This document shows positions 1 to 13,017 of a DNA stretch of 64,000 nt, in pieces. Under the pieces are notes generated by a model. The model did not search any database, was not told the origin of the DNA, and saw nothing but the letters and a program-made list of their open reading frames with translations. Position numbers and translations under genes: made by a program. The first letter of the stretch is position 1, and every line of letters begins with the position of its first letter. Origin of the DNA: Aphis gossypii (taxonomy: Eukaryota; Arthropoda; Insecta; Hemiptera; Aphididae); assembly GCF_020184175.1 (NCBI RefSeq), contig NC_065530.1, positions 32,899,260 through 32,963,259 of the forward strand, in the 5' to 3' direction.

Positions 1-3000
1 ATTGTTAGTATGATTAGTAACGTTCGTATGTTACTTCAGACGTAGATCACAAACATTAATAAATATTATATTTAAAATGTCCATGCTACTACAAATGATA
101 TTAACATTGGCTACCTAAAATAACTTTTATTTATTCAGCCGTTGACCATAGATGAATTTAATGACATGTAATAGTTGGGCCATTGTTGCTTTTATAACAA
201 TGTATTGAGAAGATATTTTTGACAGCCTCTTATCGTAGATCTCGTTGTTTTTGTGATTTATTATTTTTTAGATATTAATTTCGTTTTTTATTATGATTCT
301 CAACCGATCATATTTAATATGGTACTAGTATTTAGATGAGCTGTTGAGATGCTTTTATTTATTTTTGTTATGTTAATTAACAAGGTAATTTAATAATAAT
401 TAATATTTATGTTTTCATTGGGTATGCATGTTGATACTTGGAATATTCCGATCGGCTCTTGTGTCTAAATTATCATTAAAACAATATTGAAAGTGGCAAC
501 CAGCAGAACGGTAACAAAAGCTGGGACAGACCTTATGCACGTTATGTTGTTTATTTAAAAGAAAAAATAATAATAGAGAATATGTAGGTAAGTAAATAAT
601 TCACACAGGACAACACATTTTTATTTTCATGTTAAATTGACAGCATGCACGATTATACAAATCCTGGAACATGGCAATTGTCAGTTGTAAACAACGATAC
701 GCTCGTTTGTAAATATTCACAAAACCATTTGGGTTCTAGCCAAATTTAGGCGGATGCGTGAGTAACTTTTGCAGAGCTTATTACAATCAAATGTTTACAT
801 GACCTTTATTCTGTAAGTTTAAATTGAATATATTCAATTATGATTTCCATATAATCCATAAAATGTGGTCGCTGGTCATTGTAGTTACTCCACGAATTGG
901 AATTTCGAGTACTTCAATTTAATAATAATACTTCTCATTCAAATATTTTGTACCATAAATTCAACATAAAACGTTAATTTAACAATCAAAAATATGGAAA
1001 GTATTGAGTTAACAATTGTTTTTTTATCTCTGCGCACCGTTTGTAACGGGAAATTTATTCGATCGTCAACTACGGCTGTTCTGGATTAATTATTTTCGCT
1101 TTTGTGTCCGGGTGTCATAATGACGACCAATAAAAATGTAGCACACCCAATGTGTTAGGGATAGGTAACAAAATGGCTGTATCATTTTTTTGATTTTATT
1201 ACTTGACTGGTGAATTTATGTAGCGATCCGTTGCTTGTAGTATAAATCACCTAATAACGAGCAGCTGGCTCATTTCGTTTTTGTTTCGTTTTACTGATGA
1301 TAAATCCGAATTTAAAACGCCCTTGCCGAGAGAGTATTATGAACGCTAGTCAATATTTCAATAGCTACTGCAATTATGTATGAATTTCGTTTGATTTTTA
1401 TTGTAGGTGCATATTTCGATTTTGACATATTCGGCTTTACTCATCAATCAATCAAAGTATTATTAAAAACGCATTGTATTTATTACCAGTGATATTACTT
1501 AAAGATGTATTGTATGTACCTATTCATTATTTACACATAGAAAATTGTATATTTTTTTTACAACATTATTTGATTAAATTTTAAATACGGTTGATTCGAA
1601 TAAATTCAACACTATTTAGTTGAATGTAAAACATATAATATGGTATTATATATTTTAACTGTAATACCTAAACATTGAGATTAATTGATCGATTAATGTC
1701 TTCGTATGTTTTTTCCATGCATACGAAATACGAACTATTGTTTGTAAAAGAAATACAGAACTCTGAGGATAACCCAGTACGTGTAGCTGTTAGTCTTTAT
1801 CTGAATTCAAATTATGTAGATGTAATATAACCACGTGGATAGGGAAAGTTAGGATTCACAAAACCCAATTATGCATGGACCTTAATCAGGATTTACTGAG
1901 AAGAGGTCACACCTTAATGAAAGGCTATAATTATTGTGTGCATTATTTTCACTTATATTATTTAATTAAATTAGTTATAGTCTAGTAAATCGTAGTGAAT
2001 GACCATTGTACTATATGAATACAACTACTTGAAAGTTAACTTTTGTTAAGTTGCACATATTTTTCAAATTGATTTTAATGTTTTTTGGGAAATAATGTAT
2101 GAAATATTATGTTATCACTCTATTTATATTTTAATTAACATCATCAAATAAAATTTAAAACTTGTTTTTATGCGGTTAAGTTTAATAATAAATATTTAGA
2201 AAATGTCTTGTTGATTTGTAGAATAATTATTAATTTAAAGAGTATTAAAATAGTAATATTTCCTTTAACTTTGTTTCATTTGTGTTTAACAAAAATAAGA
2301 AATAATAATAATAATATTACAGGTGGCATCATTTTTTTTATTCATTTTTTTTTTTTAAGCACAGTATAATCTAATGCAACAAAGTAAGAAATCAATAGTA
2401 ACTAAAGTTTAAGTAAGTAAGTAAATTATACCGTAGGTACATGATGGTAATTGGTTTATATTATATTTTTAACAAGGAACTAATCATTCAAAAATAACAA
2501 AATCGCTTATGATTTAACAGATAATTAAGTATAAACATAAAATATAAGATTGTTTTAATAAAATAAATACAAATTAAAACAATTTTTTTTTGATTTTCCG
2601 TTATCGTATTTAGGATATATTATTTTAATAATTTATTTTCATCTAATATAATTTATTTAAAATATTTATATATTTTCTAATTTATTTAAACTAAATAAAT
2701 GTATTTTCTTATTTTTGTCTAATCGTTGATTTTAAATTTTTATAAATAATCTTTATGATATTATAATACTTAAAACTAATATGCACTTATATCTGGAAAT
2801 ATTTAAATAAATGTTAAACTGTAAAAAAATCAACACATTATTCCAGATTGTTTTATAGACTTACAATGAATAATTAATTACTTTGTTCCGTTTTAGAACG
2901 GATAGAAGATAGTTAGTAATGTTGGAGGTGAAAAAGTTGGTTATTTAAATCTGATGTAATAGGTATTACTTGATGTTAAATTGTTATTGTATTAACATCG

Positions 3001-5220
3001 TTAACGCGGAATATATAATATTCAGATTTTAGAGTGTGTATAGTAAACTTATGTGACTGAGTGAAGAGATTTAGATGGTTCGGGCGAGAAGCCCTCACAT
3101 AGTGTACAATATATGCAGTATAATTATAATAGTTAAATACAGTTTCGTACCTACATATAGTAATTATATTGAAATATTTAATTCAAGGGGAATTTAGAAG
3201 TCCATCTTGATTTTATTACTTACCTACACAACTATAATCTGTACCGTGGGGTATGCGTATCATTGATATTAGTAATTATGTATAGCACATAAATGTAATA
3301 CAATAATAAACTAAATTAAATACATAAATAATTATTGTTTTTTATTCGTATACAATATCTTAGTGTTATCTTTTATGAAAATTATAATTATCTTCGCCTA
3401 AAACTTTGAAAACCAGTTAATATTTTTTATATGCCTGTATTTTATTTGCAAAACAAATTTTTTTCTAATTATAAATGCAAAATATTTCGACAAAAATATA
3501 AAAGAAACATCTCAATTATATCATAGTTTTATTTTATTAATAGCTATTGTTAATCATTATGTTTCTGACTTTTTGATAATCACATAAATACTAAATACAC
3601 TATGAGATTATTATATTTACACCACGTTATGATACCATGATATTGACAGATCAAACTATTGCGTTGTCGATAGTACTAAAATCAACTATCAATATTAAAC
3701 CACTCATCTCTCCAACGAGTCGTCAGTTACAAAAGTATAACAATTATTATTATTATTATTTTTTTTTTTGTTTATCTTGTTTTCTTTTCATTTGACTTTT
3801 ATTATTGACACATTTGTATCGAAAACATACCCGTGAAATAGAATTTTACCACGTTAGAATCTACAAGTTTATTTATAAGTAGATGAGTTAAATGTATTTA
3901 AGAAAAAACAATAAAAAACAAATATTATTAAATATAATATTTAAATTATAATAAATTATAACATTATTAATTTAAAAAATATTTATTCTTTAAATTTTGT
4001 TCATAAATACAGATGTATAATTCCTGTAATACTTTTTTCACTAATTTAAAAATAAAATTTTAATATGTAGGTATATTATATACTCCAAATTAACGTTTTC
4101 ATAAATGAAATATTTAGTATCGATATTTCAAATATTATCTAACAATTAGTACAACAGTTCTATTATGTAGTTAGTATTTACTTATTATTTCACGGATACT
4201 ATATATTATCATCATTATTATTATAAATATCAATAAAAGTATAAAAAATTGTTAATTCAATAGTCAATATTATGATAACTTACACTTAACTATATTGAAT
4301 TCGTACAATACAGTAGCTAATATCTGGACACAAACTCATTTTATTTATTTATTATTATTCTATTTTTTATTCTGGAATATGTCCAATACTCTCATATCCA
4401 ACTATTAAATAAAGAGGACATAACGAAGAGTATCAAATAAATCATACTTTAAATACAAACAAAATATGTTATTTTCCTGCTCGATTAATATTTTTTTGTT
4501 TGAAATGAATCTAATTAATCGAGCTTAATTATTGTCTTTTAATTCATTATTACACATAATTGCATTGTTATTCGTGTCCAATTTAAACAACAATTAGGGA
4601 TGCAAAAGTTAATGAAATAGAATTGAGGTCAATTGCTTTATAATTATTATTTTATGTAAATTAACGGCTGGTAATTTATTGTATTGTATGCATGTATACG
4701 TTTAAATCACTGCAGTAATATGCCCATATATAAATTAAAAAACAATAAGGGATGCTGAAAACAGACGAAATCCGATCCCAAATAAGTTATTATTTATTAT
4801 ATCAATTTTTTTAATGAACCCTTTGGTAGCTGATTATCATGTTTTAAATTATGCAATTATTTAAACAATTTATTAAATAATATGGGTCATGAAAATGTTA
4901 AGAATAATTATTATACACAAAAAAAAAAATTCTGACTATTAAAATTGCGAAGTCTTTTAAAGCACCTATAACCTATTCTAACGTTAGTTAAAATTTTGAT
5001 CAAAATACAGTGGCAATTTGATTTAAAAAAAAAAAATATAGTTAACAAGTTAATTATATATTAATTTTTTTATAGAAATAACATGTCAGTAGTATAAAGC
5101 TCATAGCAAAATAGCATCAGTCGAAATGTACTTATACCTAAGCGAGGAGCGCTTAAATCATAATGCTATAATACTACTTTGTCGGCACCCGATTCGATCA
5201 ATTATGCGTTACTATACGTT
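1..5220. other. AT-rich non-coding stretch
   Basis: I see no supportable exon in this stretch on either strand. It is AT-rich with many short A/T runs and TAA/ATT micro-repeats. It lies downstream of the minus-strand signal-peptide exon at 5631-5739, so it may be a long first intron of that gene with distal exons beyond the window edge, or too short for me to recognise. The patch at 480-760 is slightly less AT-rich, but I could not find a framed exon in it. Confidence 0.5.
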
Positions 5221-5289
5221 ACTTAATAATAATAATTATTATTATTATTACGCGTTTGCCAGAGATTAGGTAGACGAGGAGATGTCTTC

Positions 5290-6310
5290 GTATATCGAAC
5301 AGTGAATAATAATATGATGAAAGTGTCGGCGGTGGCGGTCGCGGACAACCGAAATCGACGACCAAATCACTATCGTTAGGTACATTGATATCATATCATA
5401 TATATATTTTTTTTTTTTTTATAAAAATACACGTTTGCAGGTACCTATATAGTATTCACGACAGTGGTATATTATGTGATAAGAGCAGCGGTCGGATAAC
5501 GAATTAATATATTACGGGGAGACTTGCGGGGAAATGCTCCTTTCCGGGGGGGGGGAGGTCGGCTGTGGAATGAGGGGAGGGATTGTTTTTTTTTTTTCAA
5601 ATCCGAGAGCTTTCGCCCGTCGCTACTCACCGAGAGGTATTTTCTCGTACACGATGCCGTCAGCGCGGGACGCGGTTGCGGCTACGGCGAACGCGACACA
5701 GTACAGAACGAAGCACCGCGTAATACGTGGCCCGGCCATTTTGCCGGTTCGGACGACACGCACCAACTGGAGAGACGTCGTCGGCGGGCCGCGCGAGTGA
5801 TACGGTACGGTCGCCGCCGCCGCCGCCGGAGAAAAAGGTCCCTTTGCGCGCAACTCGCCGAACGTTCGCCACATGTCGTCCGACTATCCGGCGGCGGCGG
5901 GCGATGCTGTGCGCAGTCACGCCACCGCCACGACCACCACCCCGACCACCGTCGCCACTACCGCGCCCCGCCACGCGTAGTCCGCCGGCGTATAAAACGA
6001 AGACGGGTCGTCGTCGACGTCGCCAACGTACAACGAAGATCAGTGGCGTCGTGCTCGGGCTTTTTTTTTTTTTGATAGCGGAAGACCGAGAGCAGTGTGC
6101 GAGCGAGGGGCGGGTGTATGCGGCTTTTTTTGACTATTCTCGTGTAGACCGCGAGTTATAACGAAAAAAAAAAATTATTATAATATTCTTCGCTCGCATT
6201 TATCTGGGGGGCAAACGCTGTACAGAATGAATGACATAATCATTAATCGCGATGCGCGCGAGGGGAATTATTGTTTATCGTGTAGTAGGTACCCGCGACG
6301 TTTATATAGA
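5290..6310. promoter_or_regulatory. CpG-rich island, probable promoter and 5' exon region
   Basis: This is the sharpest compositional break in the first 15 kb: GC- and CpG-rich sequence with GGCGGCGG-type runs inside very AT-rich surroundings. It contains the start codon of the minus-strand signal-peptide exon at 5739, so it most simply holds the promoter and 5' UTR of that gene. A plus-strand TATAAAA lies at 5991-5997 and a TCAGT initiator-like pentamer at 6040-6044, but their spacing of about 50 bases is too long for a canonical pair. Overlapping long ORFs in four frames here are a by-product of high GC and are not called as genes. Confidence 0.5.
5631..5739 (-). CDS. First coding exon of a secreted or membrane protein (partial gene)
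   Basis: Seen: an ATG at 5739 in a good context (CAAAATGG) opens a 36-codon exon ending in a consensus GTGAGT donor at 5630 (phase 1). The start is MAGPRITRCF, then a hydrophobic core (residues 9-22, FVLYCVAFAVAATA) and a small-residue cleavage region around ASRADG, followed by IVYEKIPLG. This is a textbook signal peptide with a few mature residues. An in-frame upstream ATG at 5874 would add 45 residues rich in Ala, Pro and Arg; I prefer the inner ATG because it places the hydrophobic core at the N-terminus. The remaining exons must lie at lower coordinates and were not found, so the intron is probably longer than 5 kb, a pattern often seen in insect developmental, receptor or matrix genes. 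Product not recognised. Confidence 0.55.
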
Positions 6311-9085
6311 TGCCTCGACGTACCTAAATACCTAGGTATATATGTTTTCGCGTTATTTCGTAAAGACGTATATTAGATTCATCGTTATCGATGGACTTGA
6401 CTGGTAATACGAAAAATTAAAAGTCGCACACAGAACAAATTATTGAAAAACATGAATTTTTGTAATGACTACGAGAAACCGATAGGCGAAAAAATGGCCA
6501 AAAGAGCGGGATCTATGCAACGGTCGATAAAAATAAGCTAATCGTCTATATAAAATAAGTAATATTATATTTTGACGTTTTAAATGTAGAAAAATATTTA
6601 ATTCACGATAAAAATACCTAATGGTATATTATAGAGTACGTGTTCTTTAATAAGTTATAGGTTAAATTGTGTAATTGTGTGTCACATAACATTTAATTGG
6701 TTTAAAGTAAACTAAAAAACAAATTTATAAACTCGTGAATAATAATTATATTATGAGTTATAACCATATGTCCATAATATGATTTTAACTTTTAAGGAGA
6801 TAGCTATATAGATATGCATATAAACATAATGGACAACTTTCTAAAAACACATTCTAATAATATCCGTATTGTTTTTATGAGTACCTATATTTAATATTTT
6901 TATGACGATATTGGCTTTTATTTCATATAAGCCAAAACAGAATAAAATATTATTTTTATGAAAATTCTGATATGCCTTTCTTTAGAAATCTAATATTGAA
7001 CAATATTATAGTTATAAGAATTTAAATATTATTGAAGCTGAGTAAGGCTTATGATACCCCGAAAATTGTTGGTGCACTTCTCCTCCGCTCATCTGAACAC
7101 AGAATATGAGATTAAAAATGTATTTTATCAGTTTAAAAAGTAAAATAAACAATAACAAAAACTATACTATGATAAAAAAGAACTTAAAAAAAAAAATATT
7201 TATTTTCTATCAAAGATATTGTGCTGTAATGACTTAAAATTGTGAAACAAAAAAATTGTTTGTTTTCAAAAACATGAATTTAACGAGAAACGGGTTTTTC
7301 CTTATTAAAAAATAATCCCTTACCTACTATATTTATTCCGACAGGATGTGTGGTGGTTTTTTTTCACTATTTATTTTGTCTGGGCAGCGTTTACATTTGT
7401 GGATAAATCCACTTTGGGTGGAAATATTTAATCACGAAATGTTATCACTTATCAATAAAATTACGGGGCAAATGGTAATAGATAACAGTGATTTTAATTT
7501 ATGAAAAACGCTTGTTTTTCATTTTGATTTAATTCAAAACAAAAAATATTCTTACATAAACACAATAACATGCATGTCTGTTGGCTACCTATAATGCATT
7601 TTATGATATTGAATATTATGTTTTTATTTTTATCCTGATATTAAACATCTAAGGGATGAAAGTAAAATATAATATATATCCTGTATTTCATATTATATTA
7701 TATTTGTATATAATGTACATATTATAATATTTGTACGAGAAGGTTATTTCGATCCTTTTGAAATCGAATCTGAGGTTCAACAAGTTGATTTGTCTGTAAT
7801 ACGTGCAATGCTAACGACGGAAACTATACAGCCGTGTACGCGTAGGGCGCGCGGCGATTGTACAACATACGCGCGTGCTCGTGCAAAAATGTTTTTCCAA
7901 ATAATTAAAGCTTAAAATATTCGCGAATTACCCGAATTTACAACCACACACACTAACTCTTAACTAATGCACAGATAAAATATTTCATGTATTAATGTAT
8001 TATTAATATTGTTTTCGAGTTATCGGTGATAGGTATACTTAAATAATGCGCCCACGAAAATAGAAAAACTCTTTAAACAAACAAGCATAATTTATATTGC
8101 ATCATCATCGTGACATCGTATACATATTTCAATGAACGCCTGTACACGCATATTGTTCATACTTTTTGATTATTCGTTTGTTTTTATTACTCTTTATTGT
8201 ATTTTTATTCACGTTTATAATCTATAGAAAAGAACATTTTCTTCGAGTTTCAGATCATGTTATTACTTGTTTTTTTTTACAAAAGAGTTGTCTGTAACAA
8301 GTATTTACGAACTCATCACTAGTATTTGTCAAAATATTTTAATAAAATAGCAAAATAAAAAATTTATATTTCCAAAACATAAAACATTTGTTGTTTTAAT
8401 ATAACTCATTTATATCATTATGAAATAACATAATATAATAATTAAACATTAATATATTGTTATAAATAATACAGGCGATGTCAAAATTAATAAAGTGTAC
8501 AGTAAACAATAATAAATATGTTAACTAATTATTTTCTCATTATCATTTATAAGTCACAAAATAATTTTAATGAACAAACAAATAATTAAAAGTATCAATA
8601 ATAATATAGTTTATAATTATTTTGTATACATAACAGTTATAATATCCATGATAACAGACATTTTATTTAAATTGCAATAATATTTTATTGAAATTACGTA
8701 TGTAGATGATTCCTTTGAGCCTTTGAACATTATAGGTTTTTAGTTTTTCAAACGATATTATTATTTGTTGTGAGACGATGAAATTCAATTACACTGAAAA
8801 AAAATTTTACCCTTTGTCTGTGATAAATAATAATAATACCAGCCAAACATCTAAGCTTACAATATATATGCTGTGTTTTGTATTGACAAAAGGTACATTT
8901 CTTTACATATTTATAATACTATTATTCTTTATAAATATATAAGTCTACTTTGTATTTATTTTTGTACTGACGATTATAACATGAATGGTTTTAATAATAT
9001 TTACGATTTTATACAATTGCTAAAAGTATTGGGTAATGTTCATTTATCGTTTTATTTTAATAGTTACGTGTAATTATATTATACA
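6311..9085. other. AT-rich non-coding stretch
   Basis: No exon with a believable reading frame and splice sites was found. A short less AT-rich patch with several CGCG-type sites occurs at about 7790-7890, but it holds no clear ORF. The rest is AT-rich sequence with poly-A and poly-T runs. Confidence 0.5.
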
Positions 9086-9118
9086 ATGAAACCTCTGAAT
9101 AGCGGACACCCGCGGGAT
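9086..9118 (+). mobile_element. Solo mariner/pogo-like terminal repeat
   Basis: The sequence around 9086-9118 (ACAATGAAACCTCTGAATAG, then CGGACACCCGCGGG) resembles the outer end of Tc1/mariner or pogo-type elements, which often begin CAGTGAAACCTCT..TAGCGGACA. A TA precedes it. I did not find a matching inverted partner to the right, so this is either a decayed single end or a chance match. The assignment rests on recalled family style only. Confidence 0.3.
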
Positions 9119-12100
9119 TGTCAGAATTGTCAGCTGTGTATGTATGTTTTCGCAAAATTAAGTTTTTTTTATTAAAAAAAACTATTTTACTCATAGTGCA
9201 TATTATTATTATGCATAATTAAAGTGTATATATATTATACACTTATTAGTTATTAATATTACAATGGTACAAGTGAATTAGAAATTTCGTATTTATTGAT
9301 TATATAAAATAAACCATATCCTATTCATTAAATTTCATGTAAAGATAAATGTCTTCATCGGAAATATTGAAATGATATTATATTTAACGGGTATTAATTA
9401 CATCTATGTAAACACAATTAATAATTATGTGTGCAGTGTATTATCTGGGAATATTATTAATAAAATAAAAGACAATTTCTTCACTTATTTTTAGAGTTCT
9501 ATTGAGTAATTCCTACAAGTACATTGGTTTTCATATATATTTTTGTTATATTTGAGTTAATAAAAAATGGATACACATTTTATTATATACTCGTATATTT
9601 ATAAAAACAAACTATATATATAATAAAAGCAGTAGATTACATATGAGTGACATTATTCAATTGAATTCCATATTATTGTTTATTACATACGCAGATTATA
9701 ACTTTTTATAATTATTGATAATTAAAATATCAATCTATTATTTATTTATTTTTGATTCGTTAACACAATTTTCATTTATATAAAAAAAATTTATTGCATT
9801 TTTAAAATAACTTTTATATTATTCTGATTTGTATTTTTACAGAAAGTTTAATTTTGTAGTATTAACATAAAAACCCAAAGGCTGATACAACATTCATCAA
9901 TTACGATGATTTATCGTTAGCCGCTACATCGCAGAAATTAGGTAGGTACCTATTTAACATAATAATAAACACTGAAAATTTACTATGAGGTGAATGGAAC
10001 AAAATGGATGTGTCAAACGGTTCGGAATGACTTTATGTTCTGTATCTTTTTTCATCTACGTAATTGGAACAATAAAAAATTTGCAATTTGTTTTTTTTTT
10101 TCATTAAAAATAAGCATTAGAAATGTCGACATTGATTTATAAATTTTTTTTAATAATATTATAACATTATAATAACAATTTAATTAATGTTTTGATTACA
10201 ATAAATTATCAATTTTTCAATAAAATAATAATTATTATTAAATTTATTAAATATAAAACATAATAATATAACAAAATAAAAAAATAATAATTTAAGCGTA
10301 AATATTATTGTTTCTTAATTCTTCCTAAGTGTATCATTATTTTAATTACGAACTTCTTTAGTGTACTTTAATGTGAAACGATAATAATATGATGTTTAAT
10401 TCAATAAACAACCAAGCCTATATAGAATAATAAGTGTTTAACAAATTAATTCAAAATTACAAATAATAAATATATATTTACCTTTAAATAAATAAATATA
10501 TTTAAATATTAAGTTATTTTTTTTTACTTTATACTTTGTAAAGATCATTAATTACTATGGAATAATTGAATAATATTAATAAACTTAAAACGTACTTGTA
10601 AGCTTATGGATCAGTAAATAATTTGTATATTGTATTATTATGCATTTAATTACAATTAAATAATATAAGGTTCATTAAATGCTGCAATTTTCAATTAATA
10701 AAAATGATTATTCTATATAATGAATATTTTAAATTATAATTATGAGGTGGCTTTAAAAGAAATTGAGTGTTCTGAAGATATTAATTATTATAATACGTAT
10801 AACACGATTTATGTACCTGTATAGTTCTGTATTTTTTTTTTTTTTAGTTTTGATCAATGTTTCAAAATATTAGATCACATAAAAACATTTAACAACAATG
10901 TATACATTTATTATTGGAATGTTTAATGTAAGATATTAATTTAAAAATCTGGAATGGATGTTGGATACAAATCTTCATTCATTCGTCTTGTGGAGGTTTG
11001 TGATATTACATTTAAATACAACAATAAATCAATAAATTTAAAATTTAAATCTTAGAGTGACTATTAAAATTGAAATTCTTCTTACAGAAATTTTTATTAC
11101 AAAATGTATCAATAGTTTTTACATAACAGTGGTTTTTAAATACGACCAAGAGAAATCACTAAGACAATTAAAAAAATATAATTTACCACTCAAATTTCAA
11201 TTTCCAAAATTGTTTACGTTTTTTTAAGCTTTTGAATATTCGTTTAATGATTAAACTTTAATCATAAAAAAAAATGTATAGAAAAAAACATCATTAAACC
11301 AATGATGTTATTATTATTATTATTCATACCAATTAGAATCTAGAAAATTCTTAATAAATAAAAATAATAACTATTAAACTAAACTACAAGTATAATATAT
11401 TTGGAACAGATATTTAATTGAATATATCATTAATGAGATTATGTTGAATGCAATTAAAAGTCTTAGTCTATAAGTAATTTTAATCATAAAACAAAGTAGG
11501 TAATTAAGTAAAAAAAAATGGTTCAAAGTTCATACTTAAAAAAATATACAACATAAAAAAAATATTTTTTTTCTAATAAAATATCTGAGTTTTATGTTGG
11601 ACTATAATATGAGATGGAATATTATACATCTATAAAACATTGCAATGTGACTAAGGTAAATTACGTTTAAATTATATTATTTGAATAAAAACATTTTTAA
11701 AAATAGTTTGAGAAATAATTGTATATTATTATATATTGCCCTTTAACAGTATATATCAGTATGATTGATAATACCTATGTGGGTTTAATATACTTAATAT
11801 ATTCATATTCAACAAAATATATGAATCTGCCTTGACATAAAAAATAAAACTAGATCTATAAAAGACACATATATATATTTACAATTTTCTTTATATTAAA
11901 AAAAATTACTTCAATAGACGATGTACCTATTTAATAAGCAAGAAATCATATAATATCTAGGACCTAAATTATTCAGTTATCTAAATTTAAATGTAAATAA
12001 ATACATTAACAACTAATACTAAATTAATATGAATAGATATAAAAGTCAATCATTATAATGTTATCTGTAAAATTTTTTTAGTTTATATAATATAATATAA

Positions 12101-12345
12101 GTATATACTTAAATATTTGTATCTATATAACCATTTTTAAGCATAATGCTGTTCTTTTATTTTCATCTTCCTCTCTGTTTTTGCTATTATAATTGTATAT
12201 TATATGTACATTATATTAGTAAAATGTAAATAAATTACCATAATTACTTTCTATCTTCAACTCAAATTCTGCTAATAAGAGGTAGATATATACCATATTC
12301 CATGATTATTATTTTAGTATGGTTGTACAGCGTACAATATAAATA
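9119..12345. other. AT-rich non-coding stretch
   Basis: Nothing supportable beyond simple A/T-rich sequence. Long runs of TAA and ATT triplets, several poly-T tracts (for example 10090-10101 and 10832-10845) and no GC-rich island. A short segment near 10950-10990 faintly resembles the dispersed repeat at 52.05 kb. Confidence 0.5.
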
Positions 12346-13015
12346 CAGTGAACTCTTGATTATCCGCGGAATAGGGTGGATTTAGCATCCACAGATAAAC
12401 GAATTCCGCGGATAATCCGCAAAATTAAAATTCAAACGAAAATGTTATAATTACATATATGTATTATTAAAAATTTAATTAGGGCATGTTTTATTAAACA
12501 TTCATACAATAGTACGAAAATATTTTAAATTTTATAATGTGTATATACCACAGACATCTATACTGACTAGATAAGGTACTCGTATATTATTTATATTATT
12601 AACAGTAAAGCTCGCGTATCAGTTTCCGCCATGTTGGTGGTTGGCAAAACATTACATTTTCTATACAAAATGCATTAGGAATAACATAGTTTTTAATGGT
12701 AAAATATAGTAATAAATGGAAAATGGTTTATATAAAATATTTTCTATTTTTTTTTTTTAAACAGCAGGTTAAGACATCACAAAATACAATACAACATAAC
12801 TAATATTTACTAGAAAACTAATAGGCTCTAATATTTACCATAAAAATACCATATAATACCAACCACAAAACCAAGCTTCAACTGATAGCGGGAGTTTTTT
12901 ATCTAGTTCTATAATATAGAAATCTGTGGTCTATACATGTATAGATGATTCCTCGAAAAACTACAGATAATCAGCAAATCGTATAATCCACCCACGGATG
13001 ATCGAAAGTACACTG
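12346..13015. mobile_element. pogo/Tigger-like foldback transposon (non-autonomous)
   Basis: Both ends carry related inverted termini. The left end reads CAGTGAACTCTTGATTATCC and the right end, reversed, reads CAGTGTACTTTCGATCATCC. Each end abuts a TA dinucleotide (12344-12345 and 13016-13017), the target duplication of Tc1/mariner/pogo elements. The motif CTCTTGATTATCCGCGG is typical of Tigger/pogo ends (family knowledge). The left end also has a tight hairpin with arms TTATCCGCGGAAT and ATTCCGCGGATAA (12359-12415). Deeper inside, 12546-12640 is imperfectly complementary to about 12850-12935, so almost the whole element can fold back on itself. No transposase ORF remains, so it needs an element elsewhere to move. 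Confidence 0.72.
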
Positions 13016-13017
13016 TA

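Noticed and set aside
5991..6044. Plus-strand TATA box and TCAGT initiator as a promoter
   Set aside because: About 50 bases separate the motifs, too far for a canonical core promoter, and no plus-strand coding exon follows.
5524..6161. Several long overlapping ORFs on both strands in the CpG island
   Set aside because: High GC removes stop codons in all frames. Only the minus-strand exon at 5631-5739 has a signal peptide and a consensus donor; the others are low-complexity Arg/Pro/Gly chains.
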